NCBI GenBank assembly: GCA_017409215.1
Contig: JAFQTD010000029.1
Location: forward strand, 1 to 64,000
Source: Alphaproteobacteria bacterium
GTDB taxonomy: Bacteria > Pseudomonadota > Alphaproteobacteria > Rs-D84
DNA length: 64,000 nucleotides
Direction of reading: 5' to 3'
Each line of letters begins with the position of its first letter. Within the stretch, counting starts at the first letter, position 1. The notes under the pieces are model-generated. The model searched no databases. It was not told the DNA's origin and saw nothing but the letters and a program-made list of their open reading frames with translations. Below are positions 46,015-54,822 of the stretch, piece after piece. The translations under genes were made by a program, and so were the position numbers.

Positions 46015-47745
46015 TTGAGAAAGATAGTAGAGAAATCCATGCTGGGGAAAGCGTGGGTGGTGGCGGATGATAATTTTGATGAAAAAGCAGGGTTGGTGGA
46101 AAAAATCTTGTGTAATCGCGGAATAAATACAGACGCCGACAGAAAATTGTTTTTGAATCCAAGTATCAAAGAGTATATGCCTGATCCGTTCGTGTTGCAG
46201 GATATGTGCAAGGCTGTAAACTTAATCGCAGATGCAGTGCAAAATAAGCAGAAAATTGCAATATATGGCGATTATGATGTTGATGGAATTACATCTACGG
46301 CAATTATGGTCAAGTATTTACGTGCAGTCGGGGCGAATGTTGTTTGGCACCTGCCAACGCGCGAGGGGGAAGGGTATGGGTTGAATAATGATGCAATTCA
46401 AGAAATTGCAGATGCCGGTGTTAGTCTGATAATAACAGTTGACTGTGGTATTAGTGGTAATGATGAAATAGAGTTCGCAAAAAAATTAGGGTTAACTGTG
46501 GTTGTGACAGATCACCATTCGCCAGATGTGCAATTGCCAAATGCAGATGCAATAGTAAACCCAAAACGTAGTGATGATACGTCTGGGCTTACATATTTGG
46601 CGGGTGTTGGGGTTGCTTTTTTGACCTTGGTTGCGTTGAACCGCGAAATGAGAACGCGTAATTTAGGAATTGAAAATTCGGAATTGATGACGTTTATGGA
46701 TTTGGTCGCATTGGGGACGGTTTGTGATACTATGCCATTGGTGGGGTTGAATCGCGCCTTTGTCACGACGGGACTGAAGGTTTTTGCATTGCAACAAAAT
46801 TTAGGGCTGCGCGTGTTGATGGATGTTGCGGGCATTAAAAAGATTTCTGTGTATGCAATTGGATTTGCATTGGGGCCACGATTAAATGCGGCGGGGCGTC
46901 TGGATTCGGCAGGGCCGGCATTGGATTTGCTGTTGACTGATAATCCGCTGATTGCGCGTGATTTGGCGGAAAAATTGCATCAAATGAATCAGGAACGAAT
47001 CGATATTCAAAATGCGATTATGCTGAATGCAATTGATTTAGCGGATAAATGTTGTGCGTCTGGGAAATGTAGTTTGTTTGTCTGTGGTGATAATTGGCAT
47101 GGCGGTGTTATGGGAATTATTGCGGGGCGATTGAAAGATAAGTATAATTTGCCATCTTGTGTCGCGACAAGGGGCGATGGGATTATTAATGGATCTGGGC
47201 GGTCAATTACAGGGGTTGATTTAGGAAAAATAATACATGATGCGCTGGCAGCTGGGATTATTAGCGAGGGTGGTGGACATGCCGCCGCAGCGGGTTTTTC
47301 GCTGAATGCAGAAAACGAACAGGCTTTTTGTCAGTTCTTGGAGAATGCGGTTAAAGAACAACTGAATGGTGAAATGCCTGCGCCAGAGGTGATTGTTGAT
47401 GCAGAACTGGATGCGGGTGCCGCGACAATGCGATTGGTTAAACAGTTAATGGAAATGGAGCCGTTTGGACAGGGAAACCCAGAACCAATATTGGTGTTGC
47501 ATGGGGCGGTTTTGCGTGGCGCAACAGTTATGGGTAATGGTGCACATTTGCGTGGCAGTGTTGCCACTAGTACAGGGGTACAATTACCATTTGTAGGCTT
47601 TAATTTAGTTGGAACAAATGTCGGTGCTTTTTTGCTGGACGATGAAAATACAAATACTAAAATAATGATGTTGGGACGACTGAAAGAAAACGAGTATAAT
47701 GGACGGGTTAGTGCTCAGTTCTTTCTGGAAGATATCGCGATATAG
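46015..47745 (+). CDS. recJ: Single-stranded-DNA exonuclease RecJ
   Basis: 576 residues (from a TTG start), 5'-3' exonuclease in recombination and mismatch repair. DHH-family motifs: YGDYDVDGITSTA, VDCGISGNDE, VTDHHSPD, and in DHHA1 SEGGGHAAAAGF; OB-fold at the C-terminus. The alternative start is the ATG at 46039 (MLGKAWVVADD); neither has a strong ribosome site, and I keep the longer one with low certainty on the first eight residues. Confidence 0.93.
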   Translation: MRKIVEKSMLGKAWVVADDNFDEKAGLVEKILCNRGINTDADRKLFLNPSIKEYMPDPFVLQDMCKAVNLIADAVQNKQKIAIYGDYDVDGITSTAIMVKYLRAVGANVVWHLPTREGEGYGLNNDAIQEIADAGVSLIITVDCGISGNDEIEFAKKLGLTVVVTDHHSPDVQLPNADAIVNPKRSDDTSGLTYLAGVGVAFLTLVALNREMRTRNLGIENSELMTFMDLVALGTVCDTMPLVGLNRAFVTTGLKVFALQQNLGLRVLMDVAGIKKISVYAIGFALGPRLNAAGRLDSAGPALDLLLTDNPLIARDLAEKLHQMNQERIDIQNAIMLNAIDLADKCCASGKCSLFVCGDNWHGGVMGIIAGRLKDKYNLPSCVATRGDGIINGSGRSITGVDLGKIIHDALAAGIISEGGGHAAAAGFSLNAENEQAFCQFLENAVKEQLNGEMPAPEVIVDAELDAGAATMRLVKQLMEMEPFGQGNPEPILVLHGAVLRGATVMGNGAHLRGSVATSTGVQLPFVGFNLVGTNVGAFLLDDENTNTKIMMLGRLKENEYNGRVSAQFFLEDIAI

Positions 47746-47754
47746 AAAAAGTGA

Positions 47755-48717
47755 ATGGTTATGGAACAAAAAATAATTGAATTTTTTGAGAAAGTAAAAA
47801 ATGCAAAGTCAATTGTTTTGGCGGGACACAAAAATCCAGATGGCGATTCGCTGTGCAGTGTGTTGGCATTGGCGCATCTGTTGGAATTGAATTTTGGCAT
47901 AGAAACAGTTTGCCTGTATGATGGTAATATTCCTGATTCCTTGGATAATGTTCCGTTGCGTAAACGTATCAGATATTTTGAACGTGTCGATGTCGATGAA
48001 GGTTTTGATTTGGCAATAGTTATGGATTATGGAAATCCTGTGCATATCGGTGGTCCAATGAAGGCAATCGAAAAATCAAAGTTTGTTGTTGAAATAGATC
48101 ATCATCAAAACGATTCGCCGATTGCTCAGTTGTGCATAAATGATGATAAGGCGGCTGCAACTGCGGTTATTGTGTATAAAATGATTCAGGTCGCAGGATT
48201 AAAAATTGATATGCAAACGGCAAATTTATTGGCTTTGGCGATTCTGACAGATACAGGTAATTTTAAGTTTGTTCGTGACGGACGGGCGTGTCGTGTGATG
48301 GCTGATTTGATAGATTTTGGGATTAATATACGTAATTTGATTGAGTTGATGAATAATAAACCGCGCAAGGCTGTGTTGTTGGAATCAAAAACTGCCGCAG
48401 ATGCAGAATTTTTCTGTAATGGTCGTTTGGCCTTGGCAACGGTTGCGAAAAAGGATTATAAGTACCTTGATGGACGTGGTGAAATTGTGTTGAATCTGTT
48501 GGGACAAATTCAAGGTGTTGAATATATCGTCTTGTTGAAAGAACAAAAGGCAGAACAAATCGGGGTTTCGATTCGCAGTCGGAAAAATCCGATAAATCAT
48601 ATTGCGATGGCGCTGGGGGGCGGGGGACATGAACGTGCCGCGGGTGCAGTTGTTCGTGATACGTTGGATAATGTAAAAAAAGCCGTCTTGGATTTATTTA
48701 AAAAGGAAGTTTTATGA
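47755..48717 (+). CDS. nrnA: DHH-DHHA1 phosphoesterase (NrnA-type oligoribonuclease/pAp phosphatase)
   Basis: 320 residues. HKNPDGDSLCSVLAL, MDYGN, EIDHHQND and the DHHA1 GGGGHERAAGA are the NrnA motifs. NrnA degrades nano-RNAs and dephosphorylates 3'-phosphoadenosine 5'-phosphate. No orn is in the window, so it may be the main nano-RNase; that is inference. The start could also be 47761. Overlaps lolA by 4 nt. Confidence 0.9.
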   Translation: MVMEQKIIEFFEKVKNAKSIVLAGHKNPDGDSLCSVLALAHLLELNFGIETVCLYDGNIPDSLDNVPLRKRIRYFERVDVDEGFDLAIVMDYGNPVHIGGPMKAIEKSKFVVEIDHHQNDSPIAQLCINDDKAAATAVIVYKMIQVAGLKIDMQTANLLALAILTDTGNFKFVRDGRACRVMADLIDFGINIRNLIELMNNKPRKAVLLESKTAADAEFFCNGRLALATVAKKDYKYLDGRGEIVLNLLGQIQGVEYIVLLKEQKAEQIGVSIRSRKNPINHIAMALGGGGHERAAGAVVRDTLDNVKKAVLDLFKKEVL

Positions 48718-49325
48718 AAAAAATTTTTGCTTTGTTTTTAGTGTTGTTTGCGTTTAATGCCAATGCAGCGGTTGATGATGGTTTATTGCATAGCGCAGAA
48801 AAATATCTGAATTCAATTACAGGATTGACTGGAAAGTTTATACAGACGGCAAATGGAAAGCAAGAGCAGGGGATTTTTTCAATGTTGCGCCCCGGACGCG
48901 TACGATTGGATTATGATAATATGCCTGTACAGTTGATTGCAGATGGTACAGATTTATATTTCTTTGATAAGTCGCTGGACCAGATAACAACAGTGCCGTT
49001 GACCAGTACACCAGCGGGAATATTGGTCAGAAAAAATATTGATTTGAAAAATGCAGATATTAATGTCTTGGAATCTGTTGATTATAAAAATGCTTTCGCA
49101 TTGAAAATGAATATCAAAGGACAAGAAGGATTGGGATATATGAATGTGGTTTTTGATAAAAAGCCATTAAAATTGAATTCTTGGACTGTGGTCGATGCAA
49201 CAGGCGCAACAACAGATGTTAAATTTCAGGGACTAAAAGAAAAAACAAATTTTGATAAAGATTATTTCCAAATACAAAGACATAAAACGATAAATACTAA
49301 TAGTGGGGACGATTATTACGAATAA
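48714..49325 (+). CDS. lolA: Outer-membrane lipoprotein carrier LolA
   Basis: 203 residues. Signal peptide MKKIFALFLVLFAFNANAA, then GLTGKFIQTA and MLRPGRVRLDYDNMP, typical of the LolA half-barrel, followed by GTDLYFFDKSLDQITTVP. Carries lipoproteins across the periplasm. Its source of mature lipoproteins includes Lnt, encoded as a fusion at 30501. LolCDE and LolB are not seen here. Confidence 0.92.
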   Translation: MKKIFALFLVLFAFNANAAVDDGLLHSAEKYLNSITGLTGKFIQTANGKQEQGIFSMLRPGRVRLDYDNMPVQLIADGTDLYFFDKSLDQITTVPLTSTPAGILVRKNIDLKNADINVLESVDYKNAFALKMNIKGQEGLGYMNVVFDKKPLKLNSWTVVDATGATTDVKFQGLKEKTNFDKDYFQIQRHKTINTNSGDDYYE

Positions 49326-49328
49326 ATT

Positions 49329-49622
49329 ATGTTTGGAATTAGTTGGTCTGAATTTTTTGTGATTTTGCTGGTTGGTGTGTTGGTTGTTCCTGCACGCTAT
49401 TGGCCTGATGTTGCAAAATTCTTGGCACGATTGGTAAAATTTTTTCGTGAATTGATTTGGAAAATTACGGATGCATCTGAAAATATTAAAAATCAAATAG
49501 AATTGGAAAAACCAATAGATGATTTGATTAAGACGACGACAGATGAAATGCTGGATACGATTTCAATAGTGAAAAAAACTGCAAAAACAGCAACACAGAA
49601 AAAAGTGAATGGAAAAAAATAA
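49329..49622 (+). CDS. tatB: Sec-independent translocase subunit TatB
   Basis: 97 residues. MFGISWSEFFVILLVGVLVV, then a hinge PARYWPDVAKFLARL in place of the usual GP-x-x-LP, an amphipathic helix and a charged tail. Receives twin-arginine signal peptides together with TatC, encoded directly downstream (TAATG overlap). The canonical Gly of the hinge is Val here. TatA is not in the window. Confidence 0.88.
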   Translation: MFGISWSEFFVILLVGVLVVPARYWPDVAKFLARLVKFFRELIWKITDASENIKNQIELEKPIDDLIKTTTDEMLDTISIVKKTAKTATQKKVNGKK

Positions 49623-50329
49623 TGAAGAAAATGACGATGATTCAGCATTTTTCTGAATTGCGTAGGCGAATTTTATGGGTCGCTGTATTTTTTCTGGTTG
49701 CATTGGTGTTGGGGTGGTATGTGGCGCCATTTGCACAGTTGTTGTTAACAAAACCTTTGTTGGAAGTTTGGCCAGATGGGATGTTGCTGTATACTGGTTT
49801 AACAGATGGATTGATGATTCGTTTTTCAATGGCATCTTTATTTGCGCTGGTTTGTGTTTTGCCGTTTGCGTTGTGGCAGTTGTGGATGTATGTGGAACCT
49901 GCATTAAAGAAAAATGAAAGGAGATTGATTTGGCCAGTATTAATTTTGTCGCCAATTTTATTTTTGTTGGGGGCAGCGTTCGCATTTTATGTATTGTTTC
50001 CAATTGTTTTTAAGTTTTTTGTTGATTTAAATCAGAATGCATCAGTGCCAAGTGCATTGTTGCCTGTGGCGCGTGATTATTTGCGATTCGCAATCGGAAT
50101 GTTAAAGGTTTTTGGTGTGGCGTTTCAGTTGCCGTTGGTGTTGGTATTGCTGAATAGAATTGGTGTTTTGAAGAAAAGCTTGGTTTTGAAAATGCGCAGA
50201 TATGCAATCGTATTTATAGTTGTTGTTGCGGCTGTCTTGACACCGCCTGATGTCGTTTCACAGGTTATGTTGGCGGTGCCAATGTGGTTGTTGTTCGAAG
50301 GTAGCATTTTATTTATGCGAAAAGATTAA
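49622..50329 (+). CDS. tatC: Sec-independent translocase subunit TatC
   Basis: 235 residues, six helices. HFSELRRRILWVAVFF at the start matches the family motif (HLxELRxR), and LRFAIGMLKVFGVAFQLP and LTPPDVVSQ near the end are further TatC signatures. Recognises twin-arginine signals. Last gene of the long operon before nlpD, which has its own promoter. Confidence 0.95.
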   Translation: MKKMTMIQHFSELRRRILWVAVFFLVALVLGWYVAPFAQLLLTKPLLEVWPDGMLLYTGLTDGLMIRFSMASLFALVCVLPFALWQLWMYVEPALKKNERRLIWPVLILSPILFLLGAAFAFYVLFPIVFKFFVDLNQNASVPSALLPVARDYLRFAIGMLKVFGVAFQLPLVLVLLNRIGVLKKSLVLKMRRYAIVFIVVVAAVLTPPDVVSQVMLAVPMWLLFEGSILFMRKD

Positions 50330-50334
50330 TTTTA

Positions 50335-50343
50335 TGCTATAAT
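50335..50343 (+). promoter_or_regulatory. nlpD promoter -10 box, leaderless type
   Basis: TGc-TATAAT, an extended -10. Exactly 7 nt lie between it and the nlpD ATG, so transcription should start at the start codon. Confidence 0.55.
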
Positions 50344-50350
50344 ATACATT

Positions 50351-51493
50351 ATGAATAGAATCTTGTCATTGTTGACGGTTGTTTTGTTTACGCAAACTGC
50401 GTGTGATTTGCGACCGAAAATTATCGCTTTCCCTGATACGGTTGGTCAGTTTATATCTGAACGATACCCAGCGTTGCTGGCAGACCCTGATGCCCAGCCC
50501 GAAATTTATAATTCTGCGGCGACAGACTATGGGGTGTATGCTGCGCCTGAATTGTATGGAAAGTATGATGATACGCAGGATTATGTGATGTATGCATCTG
50601 TTGATGATTATGTTTTGCCACCACAATTAGAAGTTGATGTCGGGGGTGAAATATTGGTTGATAATAGTAAAAAATCTGAAAAGGCCAGTAGTGATGAATA
50701 TTTGATTGTGCCGATGTATGGTGGGCAAACAGAAACAGGTGATGTTGATGTCTTGACCGTAAAAAAACCAATTGTCGGAACAAAAACCTCAACACGTGTG
50801 GATGTGGCAGAGGTTGAAGTACAACCAGGTGATACTTTGTATTCTTTGTCGCGTAAATATTCTGTACCTGTTAACGATTTGGCGGTTATGAATAAGCTGA
50901 ATCCGCCTTTTGCACTAAGGGTTGGTCAAAAAATTCGTGTGCCTAATCTGGAACAAGCGATGGTCGCAAAGGATGTTGTTGTGGAAAATAAAGTAAAACA
51001 GGAATCTGTCCAGAAAGAACAAACGCAGTCGAAAACAGAAGTTAAGACTGCAAAGGCAGAAAAAAAGATTTCATCAGACCCATCAAAAAAGTTGCCAAAA
51101 ATTAATGCGCGGTCTTCGTCAAAATTCTCGTGGCCGGTGCGTGGTAAGATTTTGTCTGCATATGGTGCAAAAAATAACGGTTTGTTTAATGATGGGGTAA
51201 ATATCGCATCAGCAAAAGGAACAAGTGTTGTCGCGGCAGAAAATGGTGTTGTGGCATATGCAGGAAATGAAATAAAAGGAATGGGAAACTTGATAATTGT
51301 TCAGCACGAATCTGGTTGGATGACTGTCTATGCGCACTTGGATTCAATGAATGTCAAACGTGGAACCAAGGTGAACGTTGGTCAAAAAATAGGTACGGTT
51401 GGTGAAACGGGTAAGGTTGATAGTCCACAGTTGCACTTTGAAATACGCAAGGGAACCAAGGCGTATGACCCGATAAGTTATATGAAAAAATAA
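50351..51493 (+). CDS. nlpD: LysM/M23-domain lipoprotein (NlpD-like)
   Basis: 380 residues. Signal peptide ending in a lipobox (TQTAC). LysM domain about residues 155-200 (QPGDTLYSLSRKYSVPVNDL). M23 domain about 255-375. Active LytM-type endopeptidases need H-x3-D and H-x-H; here these places read NDGVNIAS and QLHFEI, so two zinc ligands are replaced and the domain is probably inactive. That fits NlpD/EnvC, which activate amidases during septum splitting. Followed by a strong terminator. Confidence 0.88.
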   Translation: MNRILSLLTVVLFTQTACDLRPKIIAFPDTVGQFISERYPALLADPDAQPEIYNSAATDYGVYAAPELYGKYDDTQDYVMYASVDDYVLPPQLEVDVGGEILVDNSKKSEKASSDEYLIVPMYGGQTETGDVDVLTVKKPIVGTKTSTRVDVAEVEVQPGDTLYSLSRKYSVPVNDLAVMNKLNPPFALRVGQKIRVPNLEQAMVAKDVVVENKVKQESVQKEQTQSKTEVKTAKAEKKISSDPSKKLPKINARSSSKFSWPVRGKILSAYGAKNNGLFNDGVNIASAKGTSVVAAENGVVAYAGNEIKGMGNLIIVQHESGWMTVYAHLDSMNVKRGTKVNVGQKIGTVGETGKVDSPQLHFEIRKGTKAYDPISYMKK

Positions 51494-51497
51494 TATG

Positions 51498-51520
51498 CAC
51501 CCGTATGGGTGCTTTTTTTT
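51498..51520 (+). terminator. nlpD terminator
   Basis: GCACCC-gtat-GGGTGC followed by eight T. Confidence 0.92.
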
Positions 51521-51587
51521 ATGAATATTGTCAGATAATTTTTTTAAGTACGTTATGCTAGACTGAATTTAAAAAGGAGAACGGATT

Positions 51588-52802
51588 ATGAAAAAAATTA
51601 TCTTTGTTTTGTTTGCGCTTTTAATTGTTTTGCTGGTTGTTTGGTTGGTTTTACGCTTTAACAAGGGGAACAATAATAACGTTGTTTATGATAATGGCTA
51701 TGTTGCATCAACAGCAGATGAAGATGTTGTTATATATGATATAGATGATTTAGAAAGTAGGGCGCAGGCCATTATTCCACAAGGGGGATTTGATTATATT
51801 CGTGGTGGGGCAGAAACAGAAAATACAATGAAACGTAATGAAATGGCGTTTGATATGGTCGATATTTATCCGCGTGTGTTGACGGGGGTTAATCAGCCAG
51901 ATACGGAAACGTCTATTCTGGGCATAGATATTTCTTTGCCGGTTATCGTTGCGCCAGCAGCAGCGCATGGGTTGGCACACGTGTCCGCCGAGGCGGGGTC
52001 TGCGCGTGGGGCGGCCGCCAGTGGAACGATTATGTCTGTTAGTACATACGCAAGTTCAACACTGGCAGAAGTAGCCCAGGCCGGAGAGGGGGCACCGCAG
52101 TGGTTTCAGTTATATCTTAGTAAGGATGATGTTGCGAATCAAAATTTAATCAGATTGGCAGAAGATTTGGGGTATAAAGCAATAATATTAACAGTTGATG
52201 CGCCCATTGGTGGAAATCGTATCAGGGACGCAAAAAATAACTTTAAGTTCCCATTGCCTTTGCCAAACGTGCCAAAGAAAAGTGGAGAAACAAAGGGGCA
52301 AGGAATTGGTGCTATCTTTGCGGCTGCAAAAAATGATTTTGCGCCATTTGATGTGATGTATGTTAAGTCTTTGACGGATTTGCCAGTCATTGTAAAGGGG
52401 ATTCAGCATCCTGATGATGCAGAAATTGCTATTTTGGCCGGGGCAGATGCGATTTGGGTGTCAAATCATGGTGGACGACAGTTGGATGGGGCGCCAGCAT
52501 CATTTGAAGTTCTGGGGGAAATTGCAGAGCGTGTGAATAATCGTGTACCAATTATATTTGATAGTGGTATAAGACGCGGCCAGCATATATTCAAAGCAAT
52601 AGCAATGGGGGCAGATGTTGTCGCAATCGGACGGCCTGTTATTTATGGATTGGCATTGGGTGGATGGCGCGGTGTTGTGTCGGTCTTTGATTATTTGAAG
52701 GCTGATTTAAAACGGGTTATGTGGTTGGCAGGTGCATACAATATAGATGATATCAAAAATATAAAGTTAAGAAAAAGATGTGAAACCAAATGGTGCGAAT
52801 AA
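51588..52802 (+). CDS. Membrane-anchored FMN-dependent alpha-hydroxyacid (lactate) oxidase/dehydrogenase
   Basis: 404 residues. An N-terminal anchor (about 3-23) is unusual for the family and should hold the TIM barrel at the membrane, facing the periplasm if it acts as an uncleaved signal. Motifs: GFDYIRGGAE, PVIVAPAAAHGLA, WFQLYLS, LTVDAPIGGNR, and the catalytic SNHGGRQLDG with FDSGIRRG and GADVVAIGRP for FMN. Closest in feel to lactate oxidases. The final residues (RKRCETKWCE) differ from the tail kept downstream (LRNLVCEGEV at 54943), so the 3' end was exchanged by a rearrangement. Preceded by AAAGGAGAACGG. Confidence 0.87.
   Translation: MKKIIFVLFALLIVLLVVWLVLRFNKGNNNNVVYDNGYVASTADEDVVIYDIDDLESRAQAIIPQGGFDYIRGGAETENTMKRNEMAFDMVDIYPRVLTGVNQPDTETSILGIDISLPVIVAPAAAHGLAHVSAEAGSARGAAASGTIMSVSTYASSTLAEVAQAGEGAPQWFQLYLSKDDVANQNLIRLAEDLGYKAIILTVDAPIGGNRIRDAKNNFKFPLPLPNVPKKSGETKGQGIGAIFAAAKNDFAPFDVMYVKSLTDLPVIVKGIQHPDDAEIAILAGADAIWVSNHGGRQLDGAPASFEVLGEIAERVNNRVPIIFDSGIRRGQHIFKAIAMGADVVAIGRPVIYGLALGGWRGVVSVFDYLKADLKRVMWLAGAYNIDDIKNIKLRKRCETKWCE
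52683..52772 (+). repeat. Direct repeat, left copy, at the 3' end of the lactate-oxidase-like gene
   Basis: 90 nt matching 54823-54910. The last 57 nt (52716-52772) are identical to 54854-54910; the upstream part has three or four substitutions and a 2-nt indel. Together the copies flank a 2.05-kb segment with two minus-strand genes. Confidence 0.9.
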
Positions 52803-52820
52803 GTTATATATTATTCGCAC
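52793..52820. terminator. Palindrome joining two convergent gene ends
   Basis: GTGCGAATAA / TTATTCGCAC, a perfect 10-bp stem around an 8-nt loop. Each arm contains the last codons and stop of one gene (both end in Cys-Glu-stop). No T-run; it may still stop transcription in both directions. Confidence 0.6.
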
Positions 52821-53830
52821 TTAAATTGGTCCATGTATTCAAGCAACGTTTGCGTGTTTTCATCAGTGTTGTCGATGTCTTCTGAATTTATTGGTATAAA
52901 TTTAAAGGATTCATGAGTTAAAGAAAGAACGTCACGTGTTTTGGTTGGTTTTTGCTGTTCAAGATATGATAAAAACTTTTGGTAATGCTGATAAAAATTA
53001 TTTGTGTTTAATGCGTTTGCGCCATAGTTATCATCATTGTTAAAGATATTTTGTGGACCGGAATTATTTAATCCAACGATTTGGCCATTGTATAATAATG
53101 GTGCACCAGAATCACCACCCGCAGAATCGCAATTTGTTTTTAACATAGTGGGATGTTGGGGATTCTTACCTAAAATTGTACAGGTTTGAACTTTGAATTG
53201 TTTAGAGTCACCAAAAATAGGCTTAATGTTATGTTTTGCAAGTTCTGTATTAAGATGCTTGTTTAAGCAAGCATAAGGATTTTTAGCAGATTTTGTTTTA
53301 CATTCAGACAGATAATTTTTATAAACTTGTTGAGTTATCTGTTTTATTTTTGGTAATTCATCGTCAGAAATTACGCGAAGTGTGCCAAAGCCACCACGTC
53401 TAATGTTTATATTTGTTGGGCTTTGTGGTGCGATGCTTTTATAATATTGGCTGTCGGTATCTACTAGAAACAATGTCCAATCTCTACCATTAAGAGTTTC
53501 GTGATCATTGGGTTTCATATGTGCAATAAGTTTTACGTTATCGCGTATTGTAGTTCCGTCAAAAAAACTTATGCTGCAATTTGCTTTCTTGTTTCCAATG
53601 CAATGTATTGCACAATGCCTGTTTGTTATAACTAGGTTTGGGGCAACAAAACCACCAGTGCAAGTGGATTTGCCAATATTAAAGCGTACAATACCACGAT
53701 AATTAGGATCGTCTAAACTAGAGTTTGCTCTTCTGTCAAAAGTGCCTATGTTTCCACCAAATCCCGCAAAAACAGAATCCGTTGTGTAAAATATTAATGT
53801 AAATATAAATATAATGTTTTTTAGTTTCAT
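52811..53830 (-). CDS. Secreted trypsin-like serine protease
   Basis: About 339 residues from MKLKNIIFIFTLIFYTTDSV (signal peptide). Chymotrypsin-fold S1 protease: GGFVAPNLVITNRHC (catalytic His), RDWTLFLVD (Asp) and CDSAGGDSGAPLL (Ser), all present. Several Cys suggest disulphides. A C-terminal extension of about 60 residues is hydrophilic. Starts with ATGA overlap on the gene at 53827, with which it forms a two-gene operon. May process its partner or host proteins. Confidence 0.88.
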   Translation of the reverse strand: MKLKNIIFIFTLIFYTTDSVFAGFGGNIGTFDRRANSSLDDPNYRGIVRFNIGKSTCTGGFVAPNLVITNRHCAIHCIGNKKANCSISFFDGTTIRDNVKLIAHMKPNDHETLNGRDWTLFLVDTDSQYYKSIAPQSPTNINIRRGGFGTLRVISDDELPKIKQITQQVYKNYLSECKTKSAKNPYACLNKHLNTELAKHNIKPIFGDSKQFKVQTCTILGKNPQHPTMLKTNCDSAGGDSGAPLLYNGQIVGLNNSGPQNIFNNDDNYGANALNTNNFYQHYQKFLSYLEQQKPTKTRDVLSLTHESFKFIPINSEDIDNTDENTQTLLEYMDQFKCE

Positions 53831-54753
53831 TGGTTTAAGGCCTCTTGGCAATTAGATATTGCTTGATTTATTTCTTTGGCTTGTTTGTTTGTGGTTGCAT
53901 TAAATACGGTGGATATACCAGATGCGACAGTAGATAATCCTGCTGATATGTTTGCAGTTGTGTTTAGATTTTTTTCTGTTTCTTGGTTTTTGTCGCTGTT
54001 GCCATTTCGTATTTTGTTTGAATTTGCAACAGCAGAAGTTATTGTTCCCAGGGTGCCTGTTCCAATGTTTATCGCAGATGTAATCATTGATGTTTTATTG
54101 TGTTTTTCTGTTTTTTCTAAATTGATTCGTTCTAAATCAGAGCAAGCTGTGATTATTTTGTTTAGTTTGTTGTGTGTTTCAATATCTTGTGATATTTTTG
54201 CTTGGACACTAATAAAGTTTAACTGATTAATTGCTTCGATGCATTGTTCTATGTCCGTTTTTATATCGTTTATGGTGTTTTTGTTGGTCGCAGAAATAGC
54301 GGTGCCAGCAATCGCAGTCGCAGTGTTTGTAGCCATCAATCCAGTTCGTATGTTGCCAAGGTTTTTTGATTGTTCTGTTAGTTCTTTTTTTCTAGTACAA
54401 ATAGATTGGTAATCATTTATAGCATCTTCTATGTTGGCCATTTCCTGTAATAAATTTATAAAATCTTCATTGCTTAAGTTATCAATAGCGTTCAATTTTT
54501 CATCTAGTTTTTGAACCTGTTTATCTATATCTGCTTTACGAATTCCTGTGTATAAAGCGGCACCTGCGGTGATTGTTCCTGCACCTGTTATAGCAGTATT
54601 AATGGCAGATTTTTGTTTTAAATCTTGTGCTGAAGTAGATATTTTTAAACATATGCTTTTTGCATTTTCAAGGGCTGCATTTAAATCGTTTGCAAATGAT
54701 TGAAGGGGAAAAATAAGTGCGCTTGCTATAAGCATACATATGGTTTTTTGCAT
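53827..54753 (-). CDS. Secreted helical protein with four small-residue-rich hydrophobic segments
   Basis: 308 residues. Signal peptide MQKTICMLIASALIFPLQSF. Four Gly/Ala/Thr/Ser-rich hydrophobic segments (TAITGAGTITAGAALYTG, MATNTATAIAGTAISAT, SAINIGTGTLGTITSAV, ISAGLSTVASGISTVF) alternate with hydrophilic helices that each carry a Cys (SICLKI, SICTRKK, EQCIEAI, TACSDLER, SNCQEAL). This looks like internal duplication and could insert into membranes. A similar layout is seen at 32724-33470. No family recognised. Coupled to the protease. Confidence 0.7.
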   Translation of the reverse strand: MQKTICMLIASALIFPLQSFANDLNAALENAKSICLKISTSAQDLKQKSAINTAITGAGTITAGAALYTGIRKADIDKQVQKLDEKLNAIDNLSNEDFINLLQEMANIEDAINDYQSICTRKKELTEQSKNLGNIRTGLMATNTATAIAGTAISATNKNTINDIKTDIEQCIEAINQLNFISVQAKISQDIETHNKLNKIITACSDLERINLEKTEKHNKTSMITSAINIGTGTLGTITSAVANSNKIRNGNSDKNQETEKNLNTTANISAGLSTVASGISTVFNATTNKQAKEINQAISNCQEALNQ

Positions 54754-54785
54754 TATGATTTTCTCTGTTGTTAGATAATGTAATT

Positions 54786-54814
54786 ATTATAACAAAAAAT
54801 AGGATTTTATTCAA
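54786..54814 (-). promoter_or_regulatory. Promoter of the secreted-protein/protease operon
   Basis: Minus strand: TTGAAT, 17-nt spacer, TATAAT (with TG one base before the -10). The islet therefore carries its own promoter, just inside the right direct repeat. Confidence 0.6.
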
Positions 54815-54822
54815 AGGTATTT

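Noticed and set aside
52811-54822. Insertion sequence
   Set aside because: No transposase and no terminal inverted repeats at the borders; only direct repeats derived from the oxidase gene.
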